A DNA stretch of 64,000 nt from Vibrio aerogenes. Its GTDB lineage: Bacteria; Pseudomonadota; Gammaproteobacteria; Enterobacterales; Vibrionaceae. The translations under genes and the position numbers were made by a program. This document shows positions 27,140-36,346 of this stretch, piece after piece. The stretch covers positions 3,038,001 through 3,102,000 of the forward strand of contig NZ_AP024861.1 in the NCBI RefSeq assembly GCF_024346755.1, given 5' to 3'. Within the stretch, counting starts at the first letter, position 1. The number at the start of each line of letters is the position of its first letter. A model generated the notes under the pieces. The model was not told where the DNA came from and ran no database searches. It was given only the letters and a program-made list of their open reading frames with translations.

Positions 27140-28186
27140 TTAACTATCAAGTTCATCTTCTTTTTCAAGATCAGAAAGAATATTCTCACTTAAAAAAGCC
27201 AAATCAGTTTTCACCACATCCGGGCGCTTAATTTTCTCTGAAACCTGTACAGCAAGCTTATCTTCTGAACGCCCCATCTTCACCCGGAAGGTAGGCAGCT
27301 CTTCGACAAACATCACCGCATGCTCAGGCATATCAATCGGAATGACATCTCCGGGACGCAGCTCCATTAAATCACGCAACGCCAGATCTTTTTCAAGCAA
27401 ATTGACACGGAAGTTCACCGGGACATCCATGATTTCCTCGCGGAGCGCTGAACTCCAGCGGACGTCGGTTTCCATCTTATCCGACTGAACCCCGGCATCG
27501 AGCAATTCACGAATCGGTTCAACCATGGAATAAGGCATCACCATGTGGAAATCACCACCCCCACCTTCAACTTCAATATGGAAGGAGCTGACGACAATCA
27601 CTTCCGTCGGGCTGACAATATTTGCCATACTGGGGTTCACTTCGGAGTCGAGATATTCAAACTCAACCCCCATCACCGGCGACCATGCTTCTTTGTAATC
27701 ACCAAATACAATTTTTAATAACAGTTGAATGACCCGGCGCTCTGTTGGTGTAAACTCCCGCCCTTCAATCCGGGTTTGAAAACGGCCATCACCACCAAAA
27801 AAGTTTTCCACTAAAATGAAAACCAGCCGGGCTTCCATCGTGATCAATGCTGTACCCTTCAATGGCCGGAAACGGACCATATTCAGACTCGTTGGGACAT
27901 ATAATGTATTTTGGTATTCACCAAACTTCATCATTTGAACCCCGTTGATCGCCACTTCAGCGGTCTTTCTCAGCATATTGAACAGACTAATACGCATATG
28001 ACGGGCAAAGCGTTCATTGATCAACTCAAGTGTGGGCATCCGGCCACGAACAATCCGGTCCTGAGATGAAAAATCAAAATTTGTCATCTCCGAATTATCG
28101 GGCTCTAACCCATCATCATCATCATCAACGTCATCAACACCGTGCAAGAGCGCATCAATTTCGTCCTGGCTTAATAGATCGGTCAC
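27140..28186 (-). CDS. fliM: Flagellar motor switch protein FliM
   Basis: FliM is the middle C-ring protein that binds phosphorylated CheY and reverses rotation. The 348-residue protein begins with the CheY-binding peptide LLSQDEIDALLHG, followed by a linker rich in D/N, the middle CheC-like domain with the GGDGRF and FTPTERRV motifs, and a C-terminal SpoA domain (VPVNFRVNLLEKDLALRDLMEL). It follows fliL by eight bases in the operon. Confidence 0.98.
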   Translation of the reverse strand: MTDLLSQDEIDALLHGVDDVDDDDDGLEPDNSEMTNFDFSSQDRIVRGRMPTLELINERFARHMRISLFNMLRKTAEVAINGVQMMKFGEYQNTLYVPTSLNMVRFRPLKGTALITMEARLVFILVENFFGGDGRFQTRIEGREFTPTERRVIQLLLKIVFGDYKEAWSPVMGVEFEYLDSEVNPSMANIVSPTEVIVVSSFHIEVEGGGGDFHMVMPYSMVEPIRELLDAGVQSDKMETDVRWSSALREEIMDVPVNFRVNLLEKDLALRDLMELRPGDVIPIDMPEHAVMFVEELPTFRVKMGRSEDKLAVQVSEKIKRPDVVKTDLAFLSENILSDLEKEDELDS

Positions 28187-28194
28187 ATTTCACC

Positions 28195-28692
28195 TTATTG
28201 CATTACAAAATCAGTAAACAGAACTCTCTCAATCACGGGTTCACCAACCGCTTTTGTGAGTGCTGTTTTTATATCTTCAGTCGCTTTATTTCTGAGTTCA
28301 ACCCGTCCATTGGGCGTTCTTAACTGCTCAACCGTCGCAGACGCAAAAGTTGATAACAGTGAACTTTCGATCAATGGAGAATGATAACGTGCCAGATTCT
28401 CATTTTTTGAGCCCCGAACCATCAGCTGAACTTTAATCTGAACCATGCGATCTCGCTTATCGCCGGTAATATTAAAGACAAATGGCTGAGCCAGACTGAC
28501 ATAAACAACCGGTGAGCTGGACTGCTTCGTCTGCTCCTGCATCTGTTCAGAATCATCCGCGCTTTGATCATCAGAACCCATCAGGAAAAATGCTGCACCA
28601 CCGCCACCCAGTAACAAAACAACCACGGCGATGATAATAATCAGCAGCTTGTTTTTGCCTTTTGGTGCACCTTCTAATTCTTCATCTGCCAT
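28195..28692 (-). CDS. fliL: Flagellar basal body-associated protein FliL
   Basis: FliL is a single-span inner-membrane protein near the stator that supports torque under load. The 165-residue protein has a short cytoplasmic N-terminus, a membrane helix (about 14-38, LLIIIIAVVVLLLGGGGAAFFL), a low-complexity D/Q/S-rich linker and a periplasmic FliL domain with VYVSLAQPFVFNI and the C-terminal VERVLFTDFVMQ. It is the second gene after fliK, with a 34-base gap. Confidence 0.96.
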   Translation of the reverse strand: MADEELEGAPKGKNKLLIIIIAVVVLLLGGGGAAFFLMGSDDQSADDSEQMQEQTKQSSSPVVYVSLAQPFVFNITGDKRDRMVQIKVQLMVRGSKNENLARYHSPLIESSLLSTFASATVEQLRTPNGRVELRNKATEDIKTALTKAVGEPVIERVLFTDFVMQ

Positions 28693-28726
28693 ATTTTTCT
28701 CTTAATTATCAGATTCTAAAAATAAA

Positions 28727-30400
28727 CTAGGCGTAATAGCTAATTCCATCACGCTTTTCAGTAACATTCAAATCAAGTTTAACACCTGTATCAGGATTGT
28801 CTTCTGCAAAACCTGAATCTTTGCGTTGTGACGATACGTGTTCTGCAGAATGACTGTTTCCTGACGCAGCGTACCCTTGCTGCTGATTCGAGCCTTGCTG
28901 CTGAACACTGGTTTCACCCAGCTGAACCCCTTGCTGTGTCAGCATATCACGCAAGCGCCCCATTGAATGCTCAATGACATCACGAGCCTGATTATTCGCG
29001 ACAGTAAAATGAACGGTTGCCTGATCACCAGCCATGTGCATGCGGATATGCATTCGTCCCAGTTCCGGTGGATCAAGGCGAATATCAATATTCTTCAGGT
29101 TTTTAGACATCATCATATGGATTCTTTCTGAAAGCTGATCCGCTGCAATATCCTTATTGATAAAAACCGGAGACTGACTCTGAACCTGTTCTGCTCTTAA
29201 CTGCCCCATCTGACCGGTTACCGACGATAAATGTTGTGCAACAGACTCCCCGTGGCCAGCGGCAAAAGCATCAGAGGTCAAAGCACTCTTTTTTTCACCC
29301 AGTGCATTCAGAGCCTGTTTATCGGTCCACTGTTTTGTAAAATTAGCTCCCGCCTGGCCGGATGCTGAGACATTTTGCTGAATTTGAGCCTGGAGGGAGT
29401 TCAGCTCCTGGCCTGCAACAGTTCCTTGCTGCAACATCGGGTTATCAGTGGCCAGAGCACTTCCCTGCAATGTATTTCCCTGATGCAATGTATTTCCCTG
29501 ATGCAATATATTTCCCTGAGATGACAGCATATGTGCAGAACCCTGAGGCAGTTGCTGCCCTTTATGGGAATGATTCAACAACTGTGATGAGGCGTGATTG
29601 ATTTGTTCTTTATGGACTGCTTTAAGATTTTCAGCTTCAGCCAGTACGGCATCATCCGGTAGTCCGTTTTGCTTCTCTGCCCCGTCCACTCTGTCTGTCT
29701 GACGAAGAGAACCCGCGTCCTGACCCTGAAGGCCATGACCAGCGGTAACTGCCGCCGAATGTTGAGCTGAAGTTTGCCCTTCACCTGTCATATCAGCCTG
29801 TTTTGCTATGTCTGAATTTGCCTTTGCAATCTGCCCTGGCGGCAGCAAATCAGAGGAAACAGCCTGAGAGCCGTCGTTTGTATCATCAAGGTGAGTCTGC
29901 TTATTTTCCTGATTTTCTTCTGATGCTGGCAATTCTTTGCCGTCTTTCCCAATTAACTGTTGGCTGGCTGTTTTCAACCGGGACAAAACTTCCTGCCCTT
30001 CACCGACGACTTGGTTCGCTGCATTTTTTTGCTGTTGATCCTGCTCAAAATCAGACACCAATCCCGCATCATCAGCATCAGCGACTTTACCTGTGTCAAT
30101 GAGCTCATCTACACCCGCTTCACCTGCATTTACAACAAGCTGCCCATCGCTGTCTGCGTCGTTTACACCATCCACTTCATCTTGCTGCAAACCATGAACA
30201 GAATCAGAAGCTAATTTTTGTGCTTCTCCGTTTTTTTCAGAAGCGTCTCCACCGAAAATAGCAGCTAGTCTGGATAAAAAACTGTCAGAACTCCCTTCGG
30301 ATGATGGGTCAGATACAACTTCATGGCCACTTTTTTCAACACGTGTGGCATCTGAATGATTTTTTTGAGAACCTGAAGGCGATATGAGATTTAAATTCAT
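28727..30400 (-). CDS. fliK: Flagellar hook-length control protein FliK
   Basis: FliK measures hook length and triggers the FlhB specificity switch. The protein is long and low in complexity (Q, S, A, D rich), with a conserved C-terminal Flg_hook domain (about residues 405-500): IDIRLDPPELGRMHIRMHM and the ARDVIEHSMGRLRDMLTQQGV stretch. From the ATG at 30400 it has 557 residues and starts MNLNLISPSG; an ATG at 30439 adds 13 residues. A sigma-54 promoter lies at 30473-30488. Near the middle (around residues 295-313) are NTLHQG tandem repeats encoded by 18-bp DNA repeats. It is well conserved only in the C-terminal domain. Confidence 0.92.
   Translation of the reverse strand: MNLNLISPSGSQKNHSDATRVEKSGHEVVSDPSSEGSSDSFLSRLAAIFGGDASEKNGEAQKLASDSVHGLQQDEVDGVNDADSDGQLVVNAGEAGVDELIDTGKVADADDAGLVSDFEQDQQQKNAANQVVGEGQEVLSRLKTASQQLIGKDGKELPASEENQENKQTHLDDTNDGSQAVSSDLLPPGQIAKANSDIAKQADMTGEGQTSAQHSAAVTAGHGLQGQDAGSLRQTDRVDGAEKQNGLPDDAVLAEAENLKAVHKEQINHASSQLLNHSHKGQQLPQGSAHMLSSQGNILHQGNTLHQGNTLQGSALATDNPMLQQGTVAGQELNSLQAQIQQNVSASGQAGANFTKQWTDKQALNALGEKKSALTSDAFAAGHGESVAQHLSSVTGQMGQLRAEQVQSQSPVFINKDIAADQLSERIHMMMSKNLKNIDIRLDPPELGRMHIRMHMAGDQATVHFTVANNQARDVIEHSMGRLRDMLTQQGVQLGETSVQQQGSNQQQGYAASGNSHSAEHVSSQRKDSGFAEDNPDTGVKLDLNVTEKRDGISYYA
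29461..29518 (-). repeat. 18-bp tandem repeat inside fliK
   Basis: Two full 18-bp units (29475-29492, 29493-29510) are flanked by partial copies. They keep frame and encode repeats of the hexapeptide NTLHQG. Copy number changes would alter FliK length by six residues. Confidence 0.75.
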
Positions 30401-30472
30401 GTACAAGACTCGCGTAAATAAAACCTGATTCAGCTTCATAGAAAACTGACAAACTTCTTAGTCATATTACAA

Positions 30473-30488
30473 AGCAAAAATCAAGCCA
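30473..30488 (-). promoter_or_regulatory. Sigma-54 promoter of the fliK operon
   Basis: On the minus strand TGGCTTGATTTTTGCT has GG and GC separated by 10 bases, the -24/-12 signature of RpoN promoters. It lies in the fliJ-fliK gap, 34 bases upstream of the outer fliK ATG. FlrC-dependent activation is expected from the Vibrio hierarchy. Confidence 0.75.
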
Positions 30489-30502
30489 CTATAGTGAAAG
30501 TC

Positions 30503-30955
30503 TTACATCAATCGGTCTGATGAACGACGACGTGCATACTGAAGCGTACAAAATTCGTCAAGCTGTCGTTGCTCTCTTCTTATTTCAGCATTTTCTTTTT
30601 CAGCTTGCCGCTTATCGATCAACCATTCATAAGAACGGCGGGTTTTCCGGGTATCCAGCCAATGCTCCCGGCAATTTTCTACCTGCTGTTTAAAATGGGA
30701 CTCTGCACTTTTCTGCTTAGATAAGGTTTCATCTAACTGAGTGAGGAAGCGGTTTAAATGGCTGTACTGACTGGCTGTCAGACCATTCTTTCCTCTCTCA
30801 ACCAATTGATTACAATAGTCCAGACGATACTGCTCGATTTGCCTGAGCTGTTCATAGTAACCATCGAGTTCCTGACGTGCCTGATTCAGCGCCATGACTG
30901 CTTTTTCTTCATGTTCTTTTGACTGTTCAAGTAAAAAATCAAGCGCATTTTCCAT
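30503..30955 (-). CDS. fliJ: Flagellar export chaperone FliJ
   Basis: FliJ is the coiled-coil stalk in the hexameric FliI ATPase and recycles chaperones. The 150-residue protein is almost wholly alpha-helical and charged, with heptad-rich stretches (EHEEKAVMALNQARQELDGYY; KRQAEKENAEIRREQRQLDEF) and no signal. Length is typical (147). It lies four bases after fliI. The next gene fliK has its own sigma-54 promoter. Confidence 0.93.
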   Translation of the reverse strand: MENALDFLLEQSKEHEEKAVMALNQARQELDGYYEQLRQIEQYRLDYCNQLVERGKNGLTASQYSHLNRFLTQLDETLSKQKSAESHFKQQVENCREHWLDTRKTRRSYEWLIDKRQAEKENAEIRREQRQLDEFCTLQYARRRSSDRLM

Positions 30956-30959
30956 AATA

Positions 30960-32285
30960 TCAAGACTCTACCTGTAAAACATGTTTGAGCATATTAATAC
31001 TCATATCGTATGGCACGGTTTCCTTCATTTGTTGCTGCAGGAATGCGTCAATCTTGGGTTTGAGTGTGAATGCCTGATCAATAGCAGGATCTGAGCCAGC
31101 TTTATAAGCGCCGATCGAAACCAGATCCTGATTTTTACGGCACACCGACAGTATTTGCCTGACGGCCTTCGACATAAATAAATGTTCTTCAGACGTGATT
31201 TGCGGCATAACACGACTCACAGATTTCTCGACATCAATCGCAGGATAATGCCCTGCATCCGCAAGTTCACGTGAAAGTACAATGTGTCCATCTAAAATTG
31301 CACGTGATGCATCTGCAATCGGATCCTGAAGATCATCACCTTCAGTAAGTACGGTAAAGAACGCAGTAATCGATCCCTGGCCATCTCCTCCATTACCGGC
31401 ACGCTCGACAAGTGCTGGTAATTTAGCAAAAACAGACGGCGGATACCCTTTAGTTGCCGGCGGCTCGCCAACAGATAGAGCAATTTCACGTTGCGCCTGG
31501 GCAAAACGGGTCAAGGAGTCCATCAGCAATAACACATCTAAGCCCTGATCCCTGAAGTACTCAGCGATGGTTAATGCTGTCTGACATCCTTTTAAACGCA
31601 TTAAAGGGGAAGAATCCGCAGGAGCAGCAACAACGACTGCCCGCTGACGACCATCGACACCGAGTATTTCATCAATGAATTCTTTGACCTCACGTCCCCG
31701 TTCACCAATCAATCCAACCACCACCACCTGAGCAGTTGTTCCCCGGGTCATCATGCCCAGCGTAACCGATTTACCGACACCCGAACCGGCAAATAAGCCT
31801 ATCCTTTGTCCTTTTCCGACCGTCAATAATCCATTCACGGATTTCAAACCAACGTCCAGAGGTTCTGTAATCGGTTTTCTGAGTAAGGGGTTGATTGCAG
31901 AAACATGAAAAGCGGCTTTTTGCTCCGTGTAAATCGGCCCCTGTCCATCTAAAGGCAGGCCAACACCATCAATTACCCGCCCTAACAGTTCCATGCCAAC
32001 AGGAATACCGGCTTCTTCAGTCATTGGGGTCACTTTGGCTCCGGGTAACACACCGGCAGTCTGCTCACTCGGCATCAAAAAAAGGTGTTCTCCGGAGAAA
32101 CCGACTACTTCGGCTTCCATTTCTCCGGACATCGTTTCAACTTTACATAAACTACCGACAGGTGCTTTACAACCCGTCGCTTCCAAAGTTAACCCAACGA
32201 CCCGGACCAGCTTTCCCGAGGCAACCGGACGGGATGAAAGCCCTTGCGTTTTGTACTGTGCAAGTCTCTCTTCAAGTGCTAACAC
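30960..32285 (-). CDS. fliI: Flagellum-specific ATP synthase FliI
   Basis: FliI is the hexameric ATPase of the type III flagellar export apparatus. The 441-residue protein resembles F1 beta: Walker [12 protein letters not shown] (about 163-173), Walker [18 protein letters not shown], and the signature [15 protein letters not shown]. The N-terminal [13 protein letters not shown] docks FliH. The gene overlaps fliH by seven bases and is followed by fliJ after four bases, the usual fliHIJ order. Confidence 0.98.
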   Translation of the reverse strand: MLALEERLAQYKTQGLSSRPVASGKLVRVVGLTLEATGCKAPVGSLCKVETMSGEMEAEVVGFSGEHLFLMPSEQTAGVLPGAKVTPMTEEAGIPVGMELLGRVIDGVGLPLDGQGPIYTEQKAAFHVSAINPLLRKPITEPLDVGLKSVNGLLTVGKGQRIGLFAGSGVGKSVTLGMMTRGTTAQVVVVGLIGERGREVKEFIDEILGVDGRQRAVVVAAPADSSPLMRLKGCQTALTIAEYFRDQGLDVLLLMDSLTRFAQAQREIALSVGEPPATKGYPPSVFAKLPALVERAGNGGDGQGSITAFFTVLTEGDDLQDPIADASRAILDGHIVLSRELADAGHYPAIDVEKSVSRVMPQITSEEHLFMSKAVRQILSVCRKNQDLVSIGAYKAGSDPAIDQAFTLKPKIDAFLQQQMKETVPYDMSINMLKHVLQVES

Positions 32286-33079
32286 GCGTCACCACCATGT
32301 CGGTTTTTACCGCTAAAATTCTGTAAGACAGTCCGTAGCCGCTCTTCCATACGGTAAGTCACACCGGACTCACCTGCTTCGATTTCAACGTCTCCCCGAC
32401 TGAGAGAAGGCTCAGACACTAACTGCCACTGGCGTAATTCAAGCGCTTCATCACCGTAGGCATCACGAATAATTGCAACATCCTCCGGGTTCAGTTTCAG
32501 GGTAATTTCATGTCCGGCGATAGGCAGTGACTCAACACAAGCTTTGATGGTATCTAAGATAATTTGCGGATTGATCTGCACTTCAACATGCACGACTTCT
32601 CTGACTAATCCAAGAACCATGTCAACTAATTGTCTTTCCACCTGACTATTCATCAAAGCTAATGGCTGGGCGAACTGATTCGCTAAATCAATAAAATGTT
32701 CAGTATGCTCACGAATCGTATCCTGCCCGGCTTCAAGACCTTCGGATTGTCCCTGAGCAAAACCTTCAGCATGACCGGCTTCAATGCCTTCTGCTTTTCC
32801 TTTTTCAAAACCTTGTTTGAAACCAGCTTCCTGCCCCTGAAGCAAACCTTCCTGATACGCTCCCTGACGGATCAGCTCGATTTCTTCTTCAGTCAGTTCA
32901 GCCGGCCCTTCATCAACAGGCGAGTTCTTTTCAGGAATCCATCCGGGATCATAGTTGAGCGCCGTTTCCTTCGCTCCGGTCGCAACGTCCTGACCATAGT
33001 CAGGCAACCCCCAACGTTTTGCTTCAGCGACATCATTATCCTTTCCGGGACGTAAAAAGCCTCGTTTTCTCTCGGACAT
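32279..33079 (-). CDS. fliH: Flagellar assembly protein FliH
   Basis: FliH is the stator-like regulator that links FliI to FliN in the C-ring. The 266-residue protein has a charged N-terminus, the characteristic glycine repeat helix of AxxxG/GxxxG steps ([19 protein letters not shown], about 95-115) and a C-terminal peripheral-stalk domain with [12 protein letters not shown] and [13 protein letters not shown]. It lies 62 bases after fliG and overlaps fliI by seven bases. Confidence 0.96.
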   Translation of the reverse strand: MSERKRGFLRPGKDNDVAEAKRWGLPDYGQDVATGAKETALNYDPGWIPEKNSPVDEGPAELTEEEIELIRQGAYQEGLLQGQEAGFKQGFEKGKAEGIEAGHAEGFAQGQSEGLEAGQDTIREHTEHFIDLANQFAQPLALMNSQVERQLVDMVLGLVREVVHVEVQINPQIILDTIKACVESLPIAGHEITLKLNPEDVAIIRDAYGDEALELRQWQLVSEPSLSRGDVEIEAGESGVTYRMEERLRTVLQNFSGKNRHGGDAC

Positions 33080-33141
33080 TTTTATTTCCTAACTAAAAGC
33101 AGTACTTGTAAGAACCATACCTATTGATAATGTGCTTAAAA

Positions 33142-34197
33142 TTATAAGAACTCGTCAGCACCACCTGACAACATAATTTCACCGTTGTCAGCCATTTTAC
33201 GGGCAATGGCAAGAATCTCTTTCTGAGCAGCTTCCACATCTGAAACCTTGATCGGTGGCATCGCTTCGAGGTCATCTCTGAGCAATTCAGAAGCACGTTT
33301 GGACATATTTTTGAAGATCTTATCTTTCAGTACGTCATCCGCACCTTTCAGAGCTCTCTGCAGAACATCCTGAGGCACATCACGCAACAGCTTCTGAATA
33401 CCCTGATCGTCAACTTCAGCAAGGTTTTCAAAGATAAACATCAGATCCTGAATCTGAGTGGCCAGATCTTCATCCAGATCCCGCATTTGTTCCATCAGGA
33501 CGCCTTCGATATTATTATCCATGTAGTTCATAATATCGGCTGCAGCTTTCAAACCACCAATCTTCGCAGCCTGAGCACCAGCCTGACCAGCAAACTGTTT
33601 CTCCATGATTTCATTTAATTCAGCCAGCGCTGAAGGCTGAACCTCCTCAAGGTTTGCAATACGCATCATCAAATCTAATCGATCACGCTCTGCAAACTGC
33701 GCCAAAATTTCGGCGGACTGATCCGGTTCAAGGTAGGAAAGAACGATTGTCTGGATCTGCGGGTGCTCATTCACAATAATGGTAGCAACCTGGCGCGGGT
33801 CCATCCATTTCAGTGAATCCAGACCTTTAGAGCCGGTCCCCAGCAGAATCTGGTCAACCAGATTATTTGCTTTATCTTCACCTAAAGCCGCAACCAGTGC
33901 ATTCCGCATGAAGTCTTCACTCCCCATCCCGATATTCGTAAACTTCTGAATATCTTCGAGGAAAGCACGATGCACAGCACTTACTTTATTCTGGCTCAGC
34001 TCACTTGCCTTCGCCATTGCACTACCAACACGCTGAACCTGCTTCGGTTCCAGATAGCGAATGATCCCCGCGGCATCGCCTTCATTCAGACTCAGGAGCA
34101 AAATTGCAGCTTTCTCGTCGCCGGAAATTGAAGCAATATCAGCGGCTTCGGCAGGGACAACTTCCCCGCCTTCAGTCTTATTCTCTTCTTCAGCCAT
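33142..34197 (-). CDS. fliG: Flagellar motor switch protein FliG
   Basis: FliG is the C-ring protein that contacts MotA/PomA and generates torque. The 351-residue protein has the N-terminal domain binding FliF (ISGDEKAAILLLSLNEGDAAG), the EHPQIQT armadillo motif in the middle domain and the C-terminal torque helix FENLAEVDDQGIQKLLRDV with charged residues. The C-terminus GGADEFL is typical for Vibrio FliG. It overlaps fliF by eight bases, which couples the ring proteins. Confidence 0.98.
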   Translation of the reverse strand: MAEEENKTEGGEVVPAEAADIASISGDEKAAILLLSLNEGDAAGIIRYLEPKQVQRVGSAMAKASELSQNKVSAVHRAFLEDIQKFTNIGMGSEDFMRNALVAALGEDKANNLVDQILLGTGSKGLDSLKWMDPRQVATIIVNEHPQIQTIVLSYLEPDQSAEILAQFAERDRLDLMMRIANLEEVQPSALAELNEIMEKQFAGQAGAQAAKIGGLKAAADIMNYMDNNIEGVLMEQMRDLDEDLATQIQDLMFIFENLAEVDDQGIQKLLRDVPQDVLQRALKGADDVLKDKIFKNMSKRASELLRDDLEAMPPIKVSDVEAAQKEILAIARKMADNGEIMLSGGADEFL

Positions 34198-35932
34198 GAC
34201 TCATCCAGTTTTTCACAACCTGAGCTGCCAGTTCAGGTTCATTTGCAACAAGTGCTCTGACAGCTTTCAGCACATCTTCATCTTTATGCAGATTAGGCAG
34301 GTCAATGGAGGAACCAAATTCAAACAGTTCACCACCATCAATATCACTACCAATCAGACTGGTTTCACCGTCCGCACCGATAGGCAAGCCATCTGGTCCG
34401 TACAATTCATCGTCTTCATCCACAGCAGGGTTGATAAGTTTTTTCATTGCAGGTCTGACAAGAACCAGAACAATAACAATGATAACCAATGCACTGGCCA
34501 GCCATCGGACCCAATCGCCAAAGTTTGGATTTTCCCAGATAGGCACATCAGCAATCTGATCAACTTCAGGTTTAGCAAAGCGCATACTCAAAACATTGAG
34601 CAAATCTCCACGCTGTTGGTTAAATCCAACCGTACCAATCAAAATCTGACGGATAGATGCCAGCTCCTGATCACTGAGCGGTTCGTAGGTCACTTCACCC
34701 GTCTCCGGATTAACCTTCTCACGACTTTTCACCGCGACTGCCACTGTCTGCCGGGTGATCACCCCCGTCTGTTTCCGTTCATGACTGATCGTCGTATCCA
34801 GCTCATAATTTTTCGTCGCTTCTTTATGAACGGATCCCTGACCCAGCGTAGAACCATCTTTTAACTGAGCAATGTCTTCCGGTATCGAAGAGTCTGCCGG
34901 GGGCTGGTTACTTAATGCTCCGGGAACACCAGCAACAACATTGCTGTTGTTATAATCTTCCAGGGTATATTCACTTCGGGTCGAAGGCGTATTCGGATCA
35001 AAACGCTTTTTCGTCTGTTCAACAGCGCTGAAATCCAGCTCTACATCAACCTGAGCGGTATATTGTCCGAAGCCCAGAATCGGAATGAGCACAGAATCAA
35101 TTTTCTCACGTAAAGATTGCTCTTGCTTATGCTCAAGTTCTTGCTCTTTGCGTCGTGCTGCTGACAGTTCATCCTCGGATCCGGAGCTTAGTAATCTGCC
35201 ATGCTGATCCGTCACGGTAATCCGGTTATTCTTCATTCCCGGAACAGCACTCGCCACCATATCAACAATCGAATCAACTTCTTCCTGTTTTAAATTAGCA
35301 CCGGTTTTCAGCGTCAGAAATACGGAAGCGGAGGCTTCCTGATTATGACGGACAAAAACGCTTCGCTTCGGCATTGCTAATAAAACCCGGGCCTTGCGCA
35401 CCTGATTCATCGCTTCGATAGCCTTTGCCAGCTGTCGCTCACGGCTCAGTTTCAGACGCTCAATTTCAAGCCTTTGAGAAACGCCAAATCCCATATCCTG
35501 TAATAAGATATCATCTCCGGCTTCCTTCTCCTGATTCAGGCCTGCACGGGCCAGATCAAGCTTTAATCCACTGTAGTCATTTGCAGGAACCAGGATGGTG
35601 TTACCATCCAGTTTATATTCAAGTTTCTTTTGATCGAGATAGTCTAATACAGAAATCAGCTCTTCGGTTTCATAGGCCCCCAGAGGACGCATTTCTGGTT
35701 CTCTGACCCAGAAAAACAGCATCAGGATTAAGGCGACACAGATAGAAATCGATAAGACAAGCACAACCTGACGAATCAGATCGAGGTCACCTGATGCAAA
35801 GTCAAAACGAGAAGAACTTTTCTCATCTAAATCAGGGTTTTGATCATCGATAGCTAAATCGCTTCCGGAGATAGCCGAGTCCGCCCCACTATTGCTCAGA
35901 GCAAGATCTGTTGATTGATTTTCTTCAGCCAC
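34190..35932 (-). CDS. fliF: Flagellar MS-ring protein FliF
   Basis: FliF polymerises to the MS ring, the first flagellar structure in the inner membrane. The 580-residue protein has an N-terminal cytoplasmic part, a first membrane helix (about 52-72, IRQVVLVLSISICVALILM), periplasmic ring-building motifs (MGFGVSQRLEIERLKLSRERQLAKAI), a linker with many S/P/D, a second membrane helix (about 470-490, WLASALVIIVIVLVLV) and the C-terminal FliG-binding tail with VRALVANEPELAAQVVKNWM. It follows fliE by 16 bases. Confidence 0.98.
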   Translation of the reverse strand: MAEENQSTDLALSNSGADSAISGSDLAIDDQNPDLDEKSSSRFDFASGDLDLIRQVVLVLSISICVALILMLFFWVREPEMRPLGAYETEELISVLDYLDQKKLEYKLDGNTILVPANDYSGLKLDLARAGLNQEKEAGDDILLQDMGFGVSQRLEIERLKLSRERQLAKAIEAMNQVRKARVLLAMPKRSVFVRHNQEASASVFLTLKTGANLKQEEVDSIVDMVASAVPGMKNNRITVTDQHGRLLSSGSEDELSAARRKEQELEHKQEQSLREKIDSVLIPILGFGQYTAQVDVELDFSAVEQTKKRFDPNTPSTRSEYTLEDYNNSNVVAGVPGALSNQPPADSSIPEDIAQLKDGSTLGQGSVHKEATKNYELDTTISHERKQTGVITRQTVAVAVKSREKVNPETGEVTYEPLSDQELASIRQILIGTVGFNQQRGDLLNVLSMRFAKPEVDQIADVPIWENPNFGDWVRWLASALVIIVIVLVLVRPAMKKLINPAVDEDDELYGPDGLPIGADGETSLIGSDIDGGELFEFGSSIDLPNLHKDEDVLKAVRALVANEPELAAQVVKNWMSHG

Positions 35933-35948
35933 GTTATTTTCCTAAAAA

Positions 35949-36260
35949 CTACACCGGCATATTCATCAATTCTTTATAAGCATCGACAAGTTTATTACGA
36001 ACCTGAATCGTTGCTTCAAAAGCAACACTCGCTTTATTTCTGGCAATCATGACATCAGATAATGAAACACCTTCATCACCCCGATCAAATTTTTCCTGTA
36101 ATGTGCCTGATGTCTTTTGCAGAGAATTCACATTATTGATTGCTTTACTTAGCATATTGCCAAAATCTGAACTGACAGACTGACCCGTTGCAAAAGGCTT
36201 CTGACTCCCGGCTTCTATCATCATTGCCTGCATTTCGTTTTGTAATCCATCTAATCTCAT
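35949..36260 (-). CDS. fliE: Flagellar hook-basal body complex protein FliE
   Basis: FliE is the small rod adaptor between the MS ring/export gate and the rod. The 103-residue protein has the typical C-terminal region GDEGVSLSDVMIARNKASVAFEATIQVRNKLVDAYKELMNMPV and helical N-terminus. The ATG at 36260 follows GAGG and starts MRLDGLQNEM; a farther frame adds six residues. It is the first gene of the fliEFGHIJ operon with a sigma-54 promoter 55-70 bases upstream. Confidence 0.96.
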   Translation of the reverse strand: MRLDGLQNEMQAMMIEAGSQKPFATGQSVSSDFGNMLSKAINNVNSLQKTSGTLQEKFDRGDEGVSLSDVMIARNKASVAFEATIQVRNKLVDAYKELMNMPV

Positions 36261-36314
36261 GTCTACCTCAATAGCCAATTCTTTGACTCAAACAATTCAA
36301 TCTATAGCTTAATC

Positions 36315-36330
36315 AGCAATTACTATGCCA
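36315..36330 (-). promoter_or_regulatory. Sigma-54 promoter of the fliE operon
   Basis: On the minus strand TGGCATAGTAATTGCT is a near-consensus -24/-12 element with GG-N10-GC. It is between flrC and fliE, 55 bases before the fliE ATG. In V. cholerae this is a FlrC-activated class III promoter. Confidence 0.85.
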
Positions 36331-36346
36331 GTTTAAAAATGTACAA

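Noticed and set aside
34061..34864. Plus-strand frame of 267 codons
   Set aside because: It lies antisense to fliG and fliF, which have full family homology. No ribosome site or domain was seen; it is a composition shadow.
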